Positions 25,776-35,569 are shown, counted from the first letter of the stretch. The stretch is 64,000 bases of DNA from Promethearchaeota archaeon (GCA_016933055.1 JAFGBS010000034.1:62001-126000), one strand, 5' to 3'. A program made the numbers and translations. Notes: generated by a model not told the origin, from the letters alone.

Positions 25776-26885
25776 ATGTTCTCAGATTACAATGAAAAAT
25801 TAGCAAAATTAGTTGTTCATTATGCGGTGGGTGTCCAAAAAGGAGATAAAGTTGTTGTAATGGGATCGATCGATTCAGTAGACTTAACGCTTTCTATCTA
25901 TACAGAGATCATTAAAGCCGGGGGACATCTCCTAGTGATGAATAATGAAATCCCGAATAGCAATGAGATTTTTTTTAAATATGCTTCCGAAGAACAACTG
26001 AAATATGAAAATCCGATTGCACTTCAAATGATGAAAACATTAGATAAAGTGATTTCAATTTATAGTGCGACGAATCGAAAATCCCTTGCAAATGTAGATC
26101 CTCAAAAATTAACCCTTACAAGGAATGCAAACAAGGAGTTACAGAAAATTATGATGGAAAGGACTGCCAAAGGTGAAGTTAATTGGAATTTATGTCCTTA
26201 TCCGTCTCCAGCCTTTGCTCAAGAGGCTAACATGGGCACCTTTGAATATAAAGAATTTGTCTATAAAGCTCTTGCTTTGGATAAAGATGATACCGTCGGT
26301 TATTGGAAAAATGTGGAGAAACAACATGACGAGATTATCGCAATTTTAGAAAAAGGTAAGAAATACAGAGTTGTGGGGGAAGACACTGACATTTCCATGA
26401 ATATTGAAGGAAGAAAGTGGATGAATAGTTGTGGCCATCGAAATCTACCTGATGGAGAAGTTCATTCTTCACCTCATGAAGATTCGGTTAATGGTACAAT
26501 ACGTTTTACTTATCCAGGCATATTTTCAGGTAAAGAAATTGAAAATATTTGGTTAAAATTCAAAGATGGCAAAATTATCGATTACGATGCCACTAAAGGA
26601 AAAGATTTATTGGAAAAGGTATTAGAAAGTGAGAATGCGGACAGAATTGGTGAAATTGCTGTAGGGACAAACTATGGAATTACAAAATTCACTAAAAACA
26701 TGTTGTTTGATGAGAAAATGGGAGGGACCATACATTTCGCTCTCGGATCAGGATATCCTCAAACTGGGTCGAAAAACGTTTCAAATATACATTGGGATAT
26801 ACTGAAGGATATGAAAAGCAGTGAATCAGTGATATATTTGGATGACCGAGAAATTTATCGAGCTGGAAAATGGTTAATTCCTTAA
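25776..26885 (+). CDS. M29 family metallo-aminopeptidase (AmpS/PepS type)
   Basis: This 369-residue cytosolic enzyme removes N-terminal residues from peptides. The family landmarks are N-L-P-D-G-E-V near residue 227, I-G-E-I-A-V-G-T-N near 290, the metal-binding L-F-D-E-K-M-G-G-T-I-H near 310, G-S-G-Y-P and N-I-H-W-D near the C-terminus. These acidic and His residues bind two Co or Zn ions. Length is usual for the family. It stands alone, divergent from the GTPase-like gene; with the extracellular C25 and M28 enzymes it completes a route for peptide use. Confidence 0.92.
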   Translation: MFSDYNEKLAKLVVHYAVGVQKGDKVVVMGSIDSVDLTLSIYTEIIKAGGHLLVMNNEIPNSNEIFFKYASEEQLKYENPIALQMMKTLDKVISIYSATNRKSLANVDPQKLTLTRNANKELQKIMMERTAKGEVNWNLCPYPSPAFAQEANMGTFEYKEFVYKALALDKDDTVGYWKNVEKQHDEIIAILEKGKKYRVVGEDTDISMNIEGRKWMNSCGHRNLPDGEVHSSPHEDSVNGTIRFTYPGIFSGKEIENIWLKFKDGKIIDYDATKGKDLLEKVLESENADRIGEIAVGTNYGITKFTKNMLFDEKMGGTIHFALGSGYPQTGSKNVSNIHWDILKDMKSSESVIYLDDREIYRAGKWLIP

Positions 26886-27299
26886 AAAATATAATTTATT
26901 TTTTTATACATATCAACTTCTTCATTCTCCTAGACCACATCCCAGAAAGTCCGTTTAAAGAAAATCCGATCATTGCGTATACTTAAGTCGAGGATTTGCT
27001 ATTTTACCAATAAATCGTAAGCAAATAGAGTTTGATAGGTCAAATAGACATTGCAAATCTCTATGAAGCATACAGAATCTAATTGAATTCGATCTGTGAA
27101 CACTATAACTATCAAGCGATCTATATTCTAATTCGATCCGATAACCCAGACTGATTGCAAAGGGGAATGCGTAATATTTTACCAGTAGATGCATTGATGT
27201 TAGTCTATGTCAATAGGGTTGTTCGCGTTGACATATATGGTGTTTTAATTATTCATTATTTGCCTTAGTCTTTTATTTTATAGAGTATGAGTACATGTC
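26886..27299. other. Intergenic stretch, no gene accepted
   Basis: A T-rich terminator-like tract follows the aminopeptidase stop (26893-26903). A TATA element (TTTTATAG, 27276-27283) lies 17-24 bp before the ATG at 27300. Between them the base composition is slightly richer in GC than other gaps, and a 74-codon minus-strand frame exists but has no family resemblance or start signal. An unrecognised small RNA cannot be excluded. Confidence 0.4.
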
Positions 27300-27716
27300 A
27301 TGGTTCTAAGACAAGAAGTTATTAATATAATTAAGCAAAGCAAAACTATTGCAGTTGTCGGGATGTCAACTAATCCTGAAAAAGATGCCCATCAAGTTCC
27401 AAAATACTTGAAGGAAGTTGGATATAAAATAATCCCTGTGAATCCTAATGCAGATGAAATTCTGGGGGAAAAATCCTATGCTTCCTTGGAGGAAATTCCA
27501 GTAAAGGTGGATATAGTGGATATTTTTCGACCTAGCGATGAAACCCCCTCCATAGTCGAATCTGCTGTAAAATTAAATCCCCAATTAATTTGGTTACAGC
27601 TTAGGATTTCTCATAAGCAATCCAAGAGAATAGCGGAGGATCATGGGATTCCAATCGTAATGGATAAATGTATGATGATAGAACATAAAAAAATTAAGGC
27701 GAGATCTCAAGCTTAG
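27300..27716 (+). CDS. CoA-binding protein (YccU/CoA_binding_2 family)
   Basis: This 138-residue Rossmann-like protein starts with I-A-V-V-G-M-S-T-N-P-E-K-D-A-H and contains V-N-P-N-A-D-E-I-L-G, V-D-I-V-D-I-F-R-P-S and a C-terminal V-M-D-K-C-M-M-I-E-H, the hallmarks of the CoA_binding_2 family. Members bind CoA and resemble the N-terminal part of ADP-forming acyl-CoA synthetases, but lack a catalytic domain. A role next to IorAB, whose products are acyl-CoAs, is suggestive only. The gene overlaps the 3' end of the convergent iorB by 23 bp. Confidence 0.9.
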   Translation: MVLRQEVINIIKQSKTIAVVGMSTNPEKDAHQVPKYLKEVGYKIIPVNPNADEILGEKSYASLEEIPVKVDIVDIFRPSDETPSIVESAVKLNPQLIWLQLRISHKQSKRIAEDHGIPIVMDKCMMIEHKKIKARSQA

Positions 27717-28479
27717 TGCGCATTTCTGCCAGTTTTTTGCCATAGTTCAGTGCCGATACATTTTTTTGTCTAACCGGTTTATTATCTTTAAAGAATTCTT
27801 TAATGTAGGATTGCAATAATAGAAAATCCAGAATTTTTTCACTTATAGTCGACACATAACCTAACATGACGAAATTGAGGGACTTGCTTTCTTCAAGTTG
27901 TTCCAAAACTAAGGAATAAAAATTCAAATCATGAATTCTTTCATGTTTGCTAAATGAATTCAAATGGATTTCGGGTTGTTTTTGTGTATCAGTTAAATTT
28001 TTCTGGATTAGAATGGGTCTTCGGTCAAATTCATCAGGAATTTTCTCCATCAGGGACACTATTTTTGCAATTACCCATTCTGGTTTTGAATAAGGGGTTA
28101 CATTAATTGATTCTTCATCGTTGGTATTCTGAAACATCCCTTTCACACTACTTTTTGGTAGTACGGGTTCATTGTTTGTCACAATAATAGTGTGTTTGTG
28201 AACTACATGAAAATTACGTAGTAACTCTAATGGTTCCAAAGCAAGGACGATGTCAGCTGACATAGGCGGGATTTCTGGACTAAAAATATATTGAGGTTCG
28301 TGATTTGTTTGAATGCGGACTGTTGCTATCACAGATCCCTCTCGTTGAGATACTCCTCGACTTTCTGTTCCTAAAATAATGGCTTTTGGGTACTGATTTA
28401 AAAAATAGTTACGCAAAAAAGAACCGAGAAATACTCCTCCTTGTCCACCAAGACCGCAAATAAGTACATTTAAGTCCAT
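27694..28479 (-). CDS. iorB: Indolepyruvate:ferredoxin oxidoreductase, beta subunit
   Basis: This 261-residue protein is the IorB partner of IorA. It opens with I-C-G-L-G-G-Q-G-G-V-F-L-G, has E-S-R-G-V-S-Q-R-E-G-S-V and D-I-V-L-A-L-E-P-L-E, all typical of the gamma/beta domain of 2-oxoacid:ferredoxin oxidoreductases. The complex decarboxylates arylpyruvates from aromatic amino acids to aryl-acetyl-CoA and reduces ferredoxin. It is about 60 residues longer than many IorB proteins. The start ATG overlaps the iorA stop (translational coupling). Confidence 0.93.
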   Translation of the reverse strand: MDLNVLICGLGGQGGVFLGSFLRNYFLNQYPKAIILGTESRGVSQREGSVIATVRIQTNHEPQYIFSPEIPPMSADIVLALEPLELLRNFHVVHKHTIIVTNNEPVLPKSSVKGMFQNTNDEESINVTPYSKPEWVIAKIVSLMEKIPDEFDRRPILIQKNLTDTQKQPEIHLNSFSKHERIHDLNFYSLVLEQLEESKSLNFVMLGYVSTISEKILDFLLLQSYIKEFFKDNKPVRQKNVSALNYGKKLAEMRTKLEISP

Positions 28480-30536
28480 TATTTATCTCCTTTCTCCGGA
28501 TTGATGATAGTTTTTTCTATACAGTGATTCGGACATACATCAAGACAAGCTTGACAATATTCCCTCATGCATGAAGATTCATCAATATAATATACTAAAC
28601 GTCCATCCTTCCTAGTCAGTCTTATAGCCGTACATCCGAACTCTCGATAACACTTATGACACATAGGACAGGATTCGTTAATCTGAATGTATAATTCCTC
28701 TCCCCTTTTGGGTCCTCTAGGCTTATTCCATTTTATTTGAGCCTTTTTTTTTTCCACAAGTGCACATTCTGCATTTACTACAACAATTCGTGTTCCATGG
28801 TAATTTTGCGTGAATACGTTAGTGAATGTTTTTTTCATTTGGGGAATATCATATCCCCCTACTACATGTAATTGGGAGGTCCCTAGATTTCTTAAAAAAT
28901 CTTCAATACGCAATTGGGAGCCTTGAAAACCCGCATCCGGATGCTCTGTACCCGGGCAACCACTTAAACTGGGTTGATGCCCTGTCATAGCAACATAGTA
29001 ATTATTAAGAACTAGTAGGGTGATATTGAGATTTTGTTTTAGGGCATTTAGTAGGGGTTGAATTCCCGAATGGAAAAAAGTACTGTCTCCAATCAGCGCC
29101 ACTACATGTTGATTCTTGTTTTGATAGGTATCTAGAACCTTACCTACCCCATTGGCGATTCCAATACCCGCACCCATACAAATTAACCAATCCATAACTG
29201 ACCATGGAGGGGACATACCCAATGTGTAACACCCAATATCTCCACCAAAAATCAGATCTAAGCTGTGGTCCTTCTTGATTTGGTCTGCTACTTGACGTAA
29301 GGCATAAAAAACATTGCGGTGAGAGCATCCCGGACAAAATGTAGGTTCTCGCTGAGGTATTTGTCTTACTATTTGTTCTAATGTGTTTTGATAAGTATTA
29401 ACTGCCTTCAGAGTCCCTTTTTCGAAAACATTCCGTAGGACTATTTCAATATAACTGTGAGTTAGTTCACCTGGTAAATTTTCTGGCATGAATTTTTTAT
29501 GAAATTGCCAAATTCCCTTTACAGGGATTATTTTACCAGAGTCGTATAGAATTTTTTTTACCTCGGTCTCGATCATAGGTTCGAGTTCCTCAACCACAAG
29601 GATTTCTTTAGGCTTGGATTTCTTAACAAATTCTAATATAGATGCTGGCGAAATCGGATATACCATATTCAATTTAAGAAGGGACACTCCTTCATGTAAT
29701 TCTAATGTCTGCAATACATCTTTCAAAATTAAATAAGGATATCCCCCCGAAATTATTGCTAATCCACTATTGTTTGAAGATTTGACTAGTTCTACCGAAT
29801 CGTGGAGAATTGGTTGGTTTTGAAGGTCTTCTATTGCCAATTTTAATTTGTGTTTGTTCATCAAAGCAAAATGGCGTGCATTAACAAATTGCTCAAAATC
29901 CCGTTTAAAGGCGGGTGGATCCTGTTTAATCGGAATTTTCTCAGGAATTTTGTCTATATTAATAACTCCACTCATAAAACTAAGCTTTGGGGTGGTATAT
30001 AACATAACAGGAATTCCCAACTGCTCAGAAATTTTGAGTGCTAATTTTGTAAATATATGACACTCTTCAACGGAGGAAGGGAATACTATAGGTAAATGAG
30101 TGTGATATGCATACAGACGAACATCTTCTGCGTTTGTAGAGGAACTTGCTTGGGGATCTCCTCCCACAATCAGTACTAATCCTCCACCTTGAGTTTTCTT
30201 TCCGATTCCTGAATACATTATGGTATGTAAAGCATCAGATGCAACATTCATTCCTAAATGCTTGAAAATAACTACTGATCTTATTCCCATCCAAGAGGCC
30301 CCTATTGCTTCCTCTAATGCTACTTTCTCATTTAGGGCATAGTCGAAAATGAAATGGTCCCCATCCTCAGTTTGAGAATATTGATGCAGAATATCCCCTA
30401 CATCACTAACTGGCGTACCAGGATAGGTAGAACCAAACCCAACTCCCGATTCTAAGATTGCTCGAGCAATAGCTTCATTCCCGGATACAAGCATTTTCGC
30501 ATGTTTTTCCGGATTTGCTGAAAAAAACTCAGTCAC
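28479..30536 (-). CDS. iorA: Indolepyruvate:ferredoxin oxidoreductase, alpha subunit
   Basis: This catalytic subunit of about 685 residues has the order pyrimidine-binding domain (G-N-E-A-I-A-R-A, Y-P-G-T-P), a thiamine diphosphate domain (C-P-G-C-S-H-R, G-D-I-G-C-Y-T-L and G-D-S-T-F-F-H) and a C-terminal ferredoxin domain for two [4Fe-4S] clusters (C-P-M-C-H-K-C and C-x3-C-Q-A-C-L-D-V-C-P). The GTG at 30536 is chosen because the resulting N-terminus matches homologues in length; the frame is open up to 30623, but that would run into the divergent transporter gene. An ATG at 30494 is the other option. It forms an operon with iorB. Confidence 0.93.
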   Translation of the reverse strand: MTEFFSANPEKHAKMLVSGNEAIARAILESGVGFGSTYPGTPVSDVGDILHQYSQTEDGDHFIFDYALNEKVALEEAIGASWMGIRSVVIFKHLGMNVASDALHTIMYSGIGKKTQGGGLVLIVGGDPQASSSTNAEDVRLYAYHTHLPIVFPSSVEECHIFTKLALKISEQLGIPVMLYTTPKLSFMSGVINIDKIPEKIPIKQDPPAFKRDFEQFVNARHFALMNKHKLKLAIEDLQNQPILHDSVELVKSSNNSGLAIISGGYPYLILKDVLQTLELHEGVSLLKLNMVYPISPASILEFVKKSKPKEILVVEELEPMIETEVKKILYDSGKIIPVKGIWQFHKKFMPENLPGELTHSYIEIVLRNVFEKGTLKAVNTYQNTLEQIVRQIPQREPTFCPGCSHRNVFYALRQVADQIKKDHSLDLIFGGDIGCYTLGMSPPWSVMDWLICMGAGIGIANGVGKVLDTYQNKNQHVVALIGDSTFFHSGIQPLLNALKQNLNITLLVLNNYYVAMTGHQPSLSGCPGTEHPDAGFQGSQLRIEDFLRNLGTSQLHVVGGYDIPQMKKTFTNVFTQNYHGTRIVVVNAECALVEKKKAQIKWNKPRGPKRGEELYIQINESCPMCHKCYREFGCTAIRLTRKDGRLVYYIDESSCMREYCQACLDVCPNHCIEKTIINPEKGDK

Positions 30537-30609
30537 AATGATTTTATAGAATAACTGAAAACTAAAATTATTTGTTCCAATTATCAAAAAACAAAAAAAT
30601 TGATTCCCC

Positions 30610-32007
30610 ATGAGTGAAATCAAAGAAAAACTCCCATTATCTCAGAAAATACATTATGCGTTAGCTAATATGAGTTTGAATAGCTTAAATGGAATTATCG
30701 GTTCAGGGATGATATTTTTTTATACAAATAAGCTCCTATTAGATCCCGATCTGGTAGGAATTGCATGGCTTATCTTTGGAATATGGAATGCGATTAACGA
30801 TCCCCTTTTAGGAACCTTACAAGATAGAACTAAAACCCGAATGGGGAGACGTATTCCCTATCTTCGGTTTGGATCCTTTGTGTATGGGGCACTGTTTATT
30901 TTATGCTGGTACCCACTGGGCAATATCGCTAATGAATTAGTATTATTTTTCAATCTTCTACTTGCTTTGTGTGCATTTGATACTTTATTTACCATGTTGG
31001 GATGCATTTTATATCCTCTGCCGGCAGAGATCGCGATTAAAAGTAGCAACAGAAGTACCCTTATGGTTTGGTCTAATATCATTGGAGGAATATTTGGATT
31101 AGTCACCAATGTATTAGTCACTTATCTTCTTATTGGAGACGAATCTACCGAAATTCATCCCTTATTTAAACCAGCAATGATCGCGATCGGTATTCTAATG
31201 AGTTCGATAATGTTTATTAGCAGTTTCTTTCTGAAAGAAAACCTCTACACCGTAGAAGAAGAGCCACTTGGTTTTATTGAGAGTTTTAAAGAGACTTTTA
31301 AGAACCGTCCTTTCATCATTTATGAAGCAGGTGTTTTTTTGTTTCTGATTGCTCAAACAATGCTTACTACAGGATTGCTTTATTATATTAATGACGTGCT
31401 TAACCTAAGTGGGATTCAAGTGGTCATTCCCTACGTTTTACTTGCCCTCTCGCAAGTTGGTTTCTCCATACTGGCAAATCGGTTGGTTCCTATTTATGGA
31501 TTAAAAAAACTGTTGATAGGGGGGGCAATATGGGTTTGTGGATCTCTTATTCTGATGTTTGGAATAGGATGGTGGTTTATTGGTGCTCTTATAGGACTTC
31601 TTATTGCAAGTTTTGGCATTGCGGTTGTTTCTCTTACATCATCCCCCTTATTTGCGGATATTATTGACTATGATGAAATTCAGACAGGAAAGAGAAGAGA
31701 AGCTAGTTATTCAGGTATTCAAGCATTCCTGACCAAATTTTGCATATCTATTGGAAACTGGCTATTTTTATTTATTATTAAGAGATTTGGTTACGAAGCG
31801 AATCAAACAAGCCAATCTCAATTTGCGCAACTCGGGATCATGCTCTCTATGTTTGTAATACCCGCAATAATAGCTATATCCACGCTTTTAATTGTAAGTT
31901 ATTATCCGTTATATGGACCGGAATGGGAGCAACAAAAACTCGAACTAGCAAAAATCCACCATGAAAAAGAAATAGAATTCTTAAAAAAGCATAAGGGTTT
32001 AACCTAA
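30610..32007 (+). CDS. GPH-family sugar:cation symporter
   Basis: This 465-residue, 12-helix transporter has the GPH motifs W-N-A-I-N-D-P-L-L-G-T-L-Q-D and T-R-M-G-R-R-I-P-Y near residues 57-82, and D-Y-D-E-I-Q-T-G-K-R-R-E-A near residue 355. It should bring in a glycoside, pentose or hexuronide with Na+ or H+. It is closely related to the truncated transporter at the left edge. It is divergent from iorA with a 73 bp shared promoter region and lies 31 bp upstream of the signal peptidase gene. Confidence 0.92.
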   Translation: MSEIKEKLPLSQKIHYALANMSLNSLNGIIGSGMIFFYTNKLLLDPDLVGIAWLIFGIWNAINDPLLGTLQDRTKTRMGRRIPYLRFGSFVYGALFILCWYPLGNIANELVLFFNLLLALCAFDTLFTMLGCILYPLPAEIAIKSSNRSTLMVWSNIIGGIFGLVTNVLVTYLLIGDESTEIHPLFKPAMIAIGILMSSIMFISSFFLKENLYTVEEEPLGFIESFKETFKNRPFIIYEAGVFLFLIAQTMLTTGLLYYINDVLNLSGIQVVIPYVLLALSQVGFSILANRLVPIYGLKKLLIGGAIWVCGSLILMFGIGWWFIGALIGLLIASFGIAVVSLTSSPLFADIIDYDEIQTGKRREASYSGIQAFLTKFCISIGNWLFLFIIKRFGYEANQTSQSQFAQLGIMLSMFVIPAIIAISTLLIVSYYPLYGPEWEQQKLELAKIHHEKEIEFLKKHKGLT

Positions 32008-32038
32008 TTGTTAGGGATATTCCAAAAGGTTCGGTAGA

Positions 32039-32731
32039 ATGTCGAAAACAAATCCGACTCGAAAGAAAGAGAAGAAAAAGATAAACAAGGAAGATATCTA
32101 CGAAGTAATTATCTTTCTGGTGATAATATTTACCCTTACTTTCGGCACTTTTGCTGTACTTAGGATCGGACTTGATACAAAATTACCTATGGTTGTGGTC
32201 ATAAGCGATTCAATGGAACCTACCATTTATCGAGGAGATTTGCTTTTTCTCTTTGGAAAGGATCCCGTGGATATTCAGAATGGATCTGGTCAGGGAGATC
32301 CCGTGGGTGATATTATTGTTTTTGATGCAAGTTGGAGTTATTCTGGTGAACCCATAGTGCACCGGGTAATAGACAAGCGATCCACTGTTGTTAACGGTGA
32401 ACCTATTTGGGAGTTTCAAACCCAAGGAGATAATGTAATTACTAATCCCATTCCGGATCCAGGATGGGTGTCTGAAGAAAATATCTATGGTGTTGTCATC
32501 GGAAAAGTTCCAAAAATCGGATTTGTGAAAATTTGGTTAGCAAGATCTGGTGCAACCATTCCGCTTATAGTAGGGTTGAGTTTGATATTAATCATTAGTA
32601 TTGCATGGGATCTGACTCATCCTGAGGAAGAAGAACAAGATAAGAAGAAAAAATCTAAGAAAAGAAAAGATAAACAGCTTCCCGAATCAGAAAGCGGTAA
32701 CAACGATTCCTCTGTTAATTTGGGAATTTAG
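32039..32731 (+). CDS. Signal peptidase I, archaeal/ER type
   Basis: This 230-residue membrane protease removes signal peptides from secreted proteins. An N-terminal helix (about 22-44) precedes the catalytic Ser58 in I-S-D-S-M-E-P; His108 in I-V-H-R-V replaces the bacterial Lys, as in S26B (SEC11-type) enzymes; a later G-D-N segment supplies the Asp region. A second helix near residues 175-195 and a highly basic Lys/Glu-rich tail put the C-terminus in the cytosol. It follows the GPH transporter closely. It would process the many secreted proteins of this region. Confidence 0.92.
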   Translation: MSKTNPTRKKEKKKINKEDIYEVIIFLVIIFTLTFGTFAVLRIGLDTKLPMVVVISDSMEPTIYRGDLLFLFGKDPVDIQNGSGQGDPVGDIIVFDASWSYSGEPIVHRVIDKRSTVVNGEPIWEFQTQGDNVITNPIPDPGWVSEENIYGVVIGKVPKIGFVKIWLARSGATIPLIVGLSLILIISIAWDLTHPEEEEQDKKKKSKKRKDKQLPESESGNNDSSVNLGI

Positions 32732-32740
32732 AAGTACTCG

Positions 32741-33196
32741 TTATAATTTCGATCTTCTTTCCCCTTCACCCGTTATATTATTCAACACACTTTCATATTG
32801 CTTTATCACTGCATTATAGTGATTCTTACTGATATTTCCTAAAATGAATAATTGTTCTTCATTTTCAATTCGTTCATTGTACTCCGCTTCCACAGCGCTT
32901 CGAAAATTATCCGCTGTATCTAAAAGGCTGCGAACCAATTCTCGTGTATATTCTGGAATATAATAAAGATAATGAAGGTTGGGAATGGTTTCCGCTCGTC
33001 GTTCAATTAACCCAAACTCCATCATTTGTTTTATATGTTTTTCCAATGCCGGTCGTGATATACTTAATTTCTCTGCTAAGGTATCAGCTGTCAGTTCATT
33101 TTTTTCCAATAACCAGAGAATAGTTCTTCGTTTAGGATCTCGAAAAACATTAAATACCATATCCAAAAATTTATGCTGAACGAATGCTTCATCCAT
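32741..33196 (-). CDS. ArsR-like winged-helix transcriptional regulator
   Basis: This 151-residue protein has an N-terminal winged helix: F-R-D-P-K-R-R-T-I-L-W-L-L, a recognition helix I-S-R-P-A-L-E-K-H-I-K-Q and the wing L-I-E-R-R-A-E. The C-terminal half is helical and probably dimerises. No Cys metal site is seen. The ATG at 33196 is preferred over the upstream TTG at 33211. It is divergent from the bactofilin-like gene at 33404, which it may regulate along with itself. Confidence 0.85.
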   Translation of the reverse strand: MDEAFVQHKFLDMVFNVFRDPKRRTILWLLEKNELTADTLAEKLSISRPALEKHIKQMMEFGLIERRAETIPNLHYLYYIPEYTRELVRSLLDTADNFRSAVEAEYNERIENEEQLFILGNISKNHYNAVIKQYESVLNNITGEGERRSKL

Positions 33197-33403
33197 AATA
33201 TTAAGTTGCAACTCTTGGTTATAACCTTGACGTTCGCTTAAGCTAAATGGTTAAAGACATTAATTGCTTAGTTTAATCATATCATCAAAATCTGCAACGA
33301 AAAACCATCCAGCGTAACCCAAAAGACAACTGGTGCAATTTGCTTTAAATAGATTCATTCAATCTTACACTTACAAATAAAACAATAATAGTGATAAAAC
33401 AAC

Positions 33404-34426
33404 ATGACACAATATGATGATAGTGTATATGAAGAAATCTTGAAGGAACTAGAAAATTCTTTCAAGGAGGGAAAAATTGATGAATCCTCTTATCAGGATT
33501 TGAAACAAAGATATGTTAAGAAATTGGAGGAGGCAAAAGCCCGAAGAGAGGAAACACGAACCATTATGAATTTTCAAGTATCCGGTTCACAGAGAGTAAC
33601 GGATGATGCGGTTAAAATATCAGGGTCTGCGAATTTACCCGGAGGAGTCATACCAAAAATAATCAAAATCGCTGGATCGGGAAGAATCGAGTCGGATATT
33701 GAGTGTAATGGATTGAGATGTGCAGGAAGCTTGCATGCAGGTGGTAGAATCTTGAGTCATGGTGATATCCATGTAAGTGGGTCATTCCATGGAAACAATT
33801 CTGTTTTGGTCGAAGGTGATGTCGACGTTTCTGGGTCCGCCAAAGTGGACGGAGATTTTGATGCATCGGGTATCATTACGGTTTCAGGTTCTATGAAAGC
33901 AGATGGAGATGTAAATGCAAAAGGTGGAATTCGAGTGTTTGGTTCAGGTAAAGTCGATGGAAACATGTACTCAGATAAAGAAGTTGATATAAAAGGATCC
34001 GTCAAAATTGATGGATCAGTAGTAGCAGAGACTGTTAAATTCACAACACCTCATGTATTCAAAAGATTGATTCGCCGTCGAGGAAGATCCCAAGTAGATG
34101 GAGATATTCTAGGAAAAGAACTGGTAGAAATTGAGAATATCGAAGTGGATGGGGATGTACGTGGTAAAATAGTGAAAATCGGACCAAATTCGAAAATTTC
34201 AGGAAATATCGAATTTGTTGAGGATCTAATAATAGCTGAAGATGCTGAATTGGAGAATCAACCCATGAAAGTTAGTCCGCATTCCATTGGGGTACCTACG
34301 AATTCCTCCAAAGAATATAAAGACGAATCTCCCAATGCGGTTCCAAAATTCTGCCCGAAATGTGGGCAAGAAGTCGGAAAAGGGTTGAAATTTTGCCCAG
34401 CTTGCGGTTCAGAACTAAGTTCCTAA
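33404..34426 (+). CDS. Polymer-forming, bactofilin-like beta-helix protein with zinc ribbon
   Basis: This 340-residue protein has three parts. Residues 1-45 form a helical SHOCT-like motif (L-K-E-L-E-N-S-F-K-E-G-K-I-D). Residues 60-290 consist of about a dozen short repeats of the type G-S-x-K-V-D-G-D and V-S-G-S, the pattern of right-handed parallel beta-helix bactofilins (polymer-forming cytoskeletal domain), with a break after residue 215. The C-terminus is a zinc ribbon with C-P-K-C-G and C-P-A-C-G. There is no signal peptide. It probably polymerises in the cytosol, perhaps at the membrane. Its stop overlaps the convergent M28 gene by 12 bp. Confidence 0.85.
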   Translation: MTQYDDSVYEEILKELENSFKEGKIDESSYQDLKQRYVKKLEEAKARREETRTIMNFQVSGSQRVTDDAVKISGSANLPGGVIPKIIKIAGSGRIESDIECNGLRCAGSLHAGGRILSHGDIHVSGSFHGNNSVLVEGDVDVSGSAKVDGDFDASGIITVSGSMKADGDVNAKGGIRVFGSGKVDGNMYSDKEVDIKGSVKIDGSVVAETVKFTTPHVFKRLIRRRGRSQVDGDILGKELVEIENIEVDGDVRGKIVKIGPNSKISGNIEFVEDLIIAEDAELENQPMKVSPHSIGVPTNSSKEYKDESPNAVPKFCPKCGQEVGKGLKFCPACGSELSS

Positions 34427-35530
34427 ACTTCTTTTCTTTTTCCACCTAATACCTATGAGAACACTGACTATTGTGACTATCCCCACTCCACTTATAGAAC
34501 CGATAATCATCCATACGGTCCAATTTTTTTTCCAATTGGATTTTCCATGGTAGGTGTACATGAAGGATTCTACCGTTCTTCCTGTGACTTTTAAACTATC
34601 TATATCAATATTATCTAAATTATCCTCATGTGTATGATGGTGTGTCCAAGGACCCTCCACAAAATCGATAATCAAATCAAGAGTGGGCATAATAGGGCGA
34701 AAATAGATATGATCATCTGTTATGTATCTCTTAGTGGGATTCTTTGGAAATTGAAATAAATAACCTAACTCTCTCCCTTCGCTGAACACAGCTTGCTGAA
34801 GATCATTATTGGAGTATAATTCATCCATAAACTGAAGACTGTGTCCCCCAACCATGTCGAGCAATAAGAAAAAAGAAAAAGTCTCGGTAGAATTATCAAA
34901 AAAATCATGAATTGTGCTGCTGAATTCGCGAGCTCCTTCTGCCCAATACCAATCTGCTATCCCACCTCCTCCTTGATCCTCTGCATCTAAAAATAAGAAC
35001 CAGATCTGACTATTAAACTCCTCTCGATGGTTGTAAAAAACTCTAGCTAATTCTAAAGTAACTGCAACTCCCGAACCCCCATCATTTGCACCAGGAATTG
35101 GTTGAGTTGTATTGATTGTATCTTTCTCAGCAATTGCACGGGAGTCCCAATGTGCTCCAATGATAATAATATTGGATTTATTTGTATTCAATTTTCCCAA
35201 AATGTTCTGACAATAAATCGGTTCCCCTTGTGGTCCTGGTAGAGAAAATTGATGGGTTACCACTTCGTCAGTAACGGCGTAAAGTTGACTTCTAATCCAC
35301 TCAGCGCATGCATTGTGTTCAATCGTACCAGGAACTCGGTATCCAAATTCTAGCTGTGTACGAATGTCTTCATATGCATGTGTTGCATTGAATTCGGTTG
35401 GAAGGTGTACCGAGGAAATTGGATGGGTAGAATCATCAGAAAAAATTACTGGGGCTATTATAGACAAACTAGCTAAAGCTGCTAAAAATAAAACTATTAC
35501 TAACTTTTTTAGATGCTTTGAAGATTTCAT
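34415..35530 (-). CDS. M28 family metallopeptidase, membrane-anchored
   Basis: This 371-residue protein has a signal peptide or N-anchor (about residues 8-30), an M28 catalytic domain and a C-terminal membrane helix (about 340-365) with a basic tail. The zinc ligands are in G-A-H-W-D-S (His, Asp), G-A-N-D-G-G-S-G (Asp) and D-A-E-D-Q-G (Glu/Asp), followed by a late H-T-H-E-D. The D-A-E-D-Q-G variant resembles glutaminyl-peptide cyclotransferases as well as aminopeptidases, so either activity is possible. The ATG at 35530 is used because a TATA box (35570-35582) predicts a start of transcription just upstream; TTG at 35539 is the alternative. Confidence 0.88.
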   Translation of the reverse strand: MKSSKHLKKLVIVLFLAALASLSIIAPVIFSDDSTHPISSVHLPTEFNATHAYEDIRTQLEFGYRVPGTIEHNACAEWIRSQLYAVTDEVVTHQFSLPGPQGEPIYCQNILGKLNTNKSNIIIIGAHWDSRAIAEKDTINTTQPIPGANDGGSGVAVTLELARVFYNHREEFNSQIWFLFLDAEDQGGGGIADWYWAEGAREFSSTIHDFFDNSTETFSFFLLLDMVGGHSLQFMDELYSNNDLQQAVFSEGRELGYLFQFPKNPTKRYITDDHIYFRPIMPTLDLIIDFVEGPWTHHHTHEDNLDNIDIDSLKVTGRTVESFMYTYHGKSNWKKNWTVWMIIGSISGVGIVTIVSVLIGIRWKKKRSLGT

Positions 35531-35569
35531 ACGATTCAAGATCCAATGATTTTTCTAATGTTGTTACTT

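Noticed and set aside
26940..26960. AGAAAGTCCG resembling a conserved RNase P RNA motif
   Set aside because: The partner elements of RNase P RNA and the GC-rich helices were not found around it.
26970..27194. A 74-codon minus-strand frame between the aminopeptidase and CoA-binding genes
   Set aside because: No start signal, no family resemblance, and Cys/Arg-rich composition unlike neighbouring proteins.
30537..30623. A longer N-terminus for iorA
   Set aside because: It would overlap the start of the divergent transporter gene and has no counterpart in homologues.
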